In this document: in pieces, positions 6,369 to 7,163 of the stretch | How positions within the stretch are numbered: position 1 is the stretch's first letter | Layout: each line of letters opens with the position of its first letter | Assembly: GCA_964519015.1 (NCBI GenBank) | Contig: CAZFHZ010000151.1 | Location: forward strand, 1 to 7,163 | Origin: CAZFHZ01 sp964519015 | Lineage (GTDB): Bacteria > Blakebacterota > Blakebacteria > Blakebacterales > CAYUVJ01 | DNA: 7,163 nucleotides | Reading direction: 5' to 3' | Position numbers and translations under genes: made by a program | The notes under the pieces: model-generated | The model's database searches: none | What the model was told of the DNA's origin: nothing | Seen by the model: only the letters and a program-made list of their open reading frames with translations

Positions 6369-7129
6369 CGACCGCCGTCCTGCGCCCGCTCCCCGGCGCC
6401 GCCACTGTCTTTCGCGAGCAGCTCCGCCTGGTCTGGGACCGCGACAGGTGGCAACTGCTGGCCCTCTGGGGCTGCCTCTTCATGTTCGCCCCCTCCGGGT
6501 ACTGGGAGGGGATTCCTTTCCTTTCTTTCTTCGCCCTCTTCCTGGCCGGCATCTGGGCGGAGTTCATCTGGCGGAGCGAGTCGCCGACGGGGCGGAGCTA
6601 TCACCTGGCCATGCCGCTCGCCAAGCCGGTCCACCATCTCCTGCGGGTCGCCGCCGGGCTGATCTGGCTGCTGCTCCTCTTCCTGGCGGCCGTTCTCCCC
6701 GATCAGCTCATCCACATCACGACCTTCCCCACGATGAGGGAAGCCCGGCTGGCGGTGATACCGGGCTGGCTCCTGGTCGCCTGGCCTTTGGCCTTGATGA
6801 CGACCTACCTGCTCGTCTCCGCCCTGGTGATCGCGACCCGGCATCCGGCCCTCTGGGTGGCCGGGATACTGGGCGTGCTCTTTCTGCTCCTGCCCATCAT
6901 CTCTATGGCGGACCTTTGGGGTCAGGCCAGGCTTTTCGATCGGGTCTTCTATGGAACCGGGATGGCCGACGCCCTGACGCCGAACTGGTGGCTGAGGGGG
7001 ACAGTCCCCGGCCGGATCTACGGCCATCCGGGTCCGTTCGATCCGGCCAACCTCTACCCGGGGTTGCTCTGGTTCGGAGGGGCAGTCGCCCTGCTCCTTC
7101 TGGCCGTACACCGGAATCGGGAGGCCTGA
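6365..7129 (+). CDS. Six-helix membrane protein, likely ABC-2-type permease subunit
   Basis: 254 residues; I do not recognise a specific family by motif. The GTG start overlaps the ATPase stop and has GGGAG eight bases upstream. About six hydrophobic segments are visible: ~30-48, 50-66, 91-111, 131-157, 162-181 and 231-249. The N-terminus (1-29) is basic and probably cytoplasmic: LRPLPGAATVFREQLRLVWDRD resembles the amphipathic entry helix of ABC-2 permeases. The loop between helices 2 and 3 holds WRSESPTGRSYHLAMPLAKP (69-88), a pattern common in ABC-2 membrane subunits, where a 'P.s...l...P.s' stretch precedes helix 3. A long loop (~182-230, tryptophan- and proline-rich) lies between helices 5 and 6. 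Position directly after the ATPase makes it the probable transmembrane partner. Function beyond that is inferred from context. Confidence 0.75.
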   Translation: MTTAVLRPLPGAATVFREQLRLVWDRDRWQLLALWGCLFMFAPSGYWEGIPFLSFFALFLAGIWAEFIWRSESPTGRSYHLAMPLAKPVHHLLRVAAGLIWLLLLFLAAVLPDQLIHITTFPTMREARLAVIPGWLLVAWPLALMTTYLLVSALVIATRHPALWVAGILGVLFLLLPIISMADLWGQARLFDRVFYGTGMADALTPNWWLRGTVPGRIYGHPGPFDPANLYPGLLWFGGAVALLLLAVHRNREA

Positions 7130-7132
7130 ACA

Positions 7133-7163
7133 ATGAGTGCCCTGATCGAGACGGCAGCCCGTC
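7133..7163 (+). CDS. Start of a further operon gene (cut by window edge)
   Basis: An ATG at 7133, four bases after the preceding stop, has GGGAGG eight bases upstream and opens a frame (MSALIETAAR) to the end of the window. The strong ribosome site and tight spacing mark it as a real fourth gene of the gntR operon. Ten residues are too few to identify it. In comparable operons a second permease or second ATPase stands here, which is a guess from context only. Confidence 0.65.
   Translation, partial: MSALIETAAR

Noticed and set aside
6146..7111. Minus-strand open frame of 321 codons
   Set aside because: It is opposite the ATPase C-terminus and the membrane protein. Composition (Pro, Gly, Gln, Glu, Arg) is that of the complement of hydrophobic helices.
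1..7163. A mobile element, CRISPR array, defence or biosynthetic system
   Set aside because: No direct repeats, transposase, integrase, effector or biosynthetic domains were seen; the genes are recognisable envelope and transporter functions.

Overview
This is a GC-rich window with dense coding and short intergenic gaps. It carries six protein genes, one cut by the left edge and one by the right, plus a clear regulatory region. The left gene is the N-terminal third of a SprA/Sov-type outer-membrane translocon, the pore of the type IX secretion system. Together with two LptF/LptG lipopolysaccharide-export permeases, this points to a diderm of the FCB group. The high GC content and the style of the Lpt proteins (an 'RGDRE...' motif and a long charged stretch before the fourth membrane helix) suggest a Gemmatimonadota-like or other high-GC FCB lineage rather than a typical AT-rich Bacteroidota. 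The window has no rRNA or marker gene to settle this.

Layout. (1) 1-2174, minus strand: sprA-like gene, GTG start with a good ribosome binding site and signal peptide, continuing past the left edge. (2) 2175-2400: a 226-bp divergent intergenic region with only weak promoter or operator candidates. (3) 2401-4856, plus strand: lptF and lptG, overlapping by 4 bases, followed directly by a GC hairpin. (4) 4857-5001: a pyrimidine-rich, relatively AT-rich spacer with a TTGACA promoter whose -10 box lies inside a 28-bp palindrome. (5) 5002 to the right edge, plus strand: a four-gene operon with start/stop overlaps. It encodes a short YtrA-type GntR repressor, an ABC ATPase, a six-helix membrane protein, and the first ten codons of a further gene.

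How the genes fit together. The first block is outer-membrane biogenesis: LptF and LptG form the inner-membrane half of the LPS extraction machine, and SprA is the outer-membrane exit pore of the type IX pathway. They are divergently arranged, so a shared control region is possible but not shown. The second block looks like a self-regulated ABC exporter or stress-response operon of the YtrA/YtrB kind: the GntR protein probably binds the palindrome over its own promoter and is released by a small ligand or stress. Its substrate cannot be read from the sequence.

No mobile element, CRISPR array, tRNA, rRNA or repeat family was seen. The window looks like ordinary chromosomal backbone. The points most worth following are the GntR operator, the SprA homologue in a high-GC genome, and the unassigned membrane partner(s) of the ABC ATPase.
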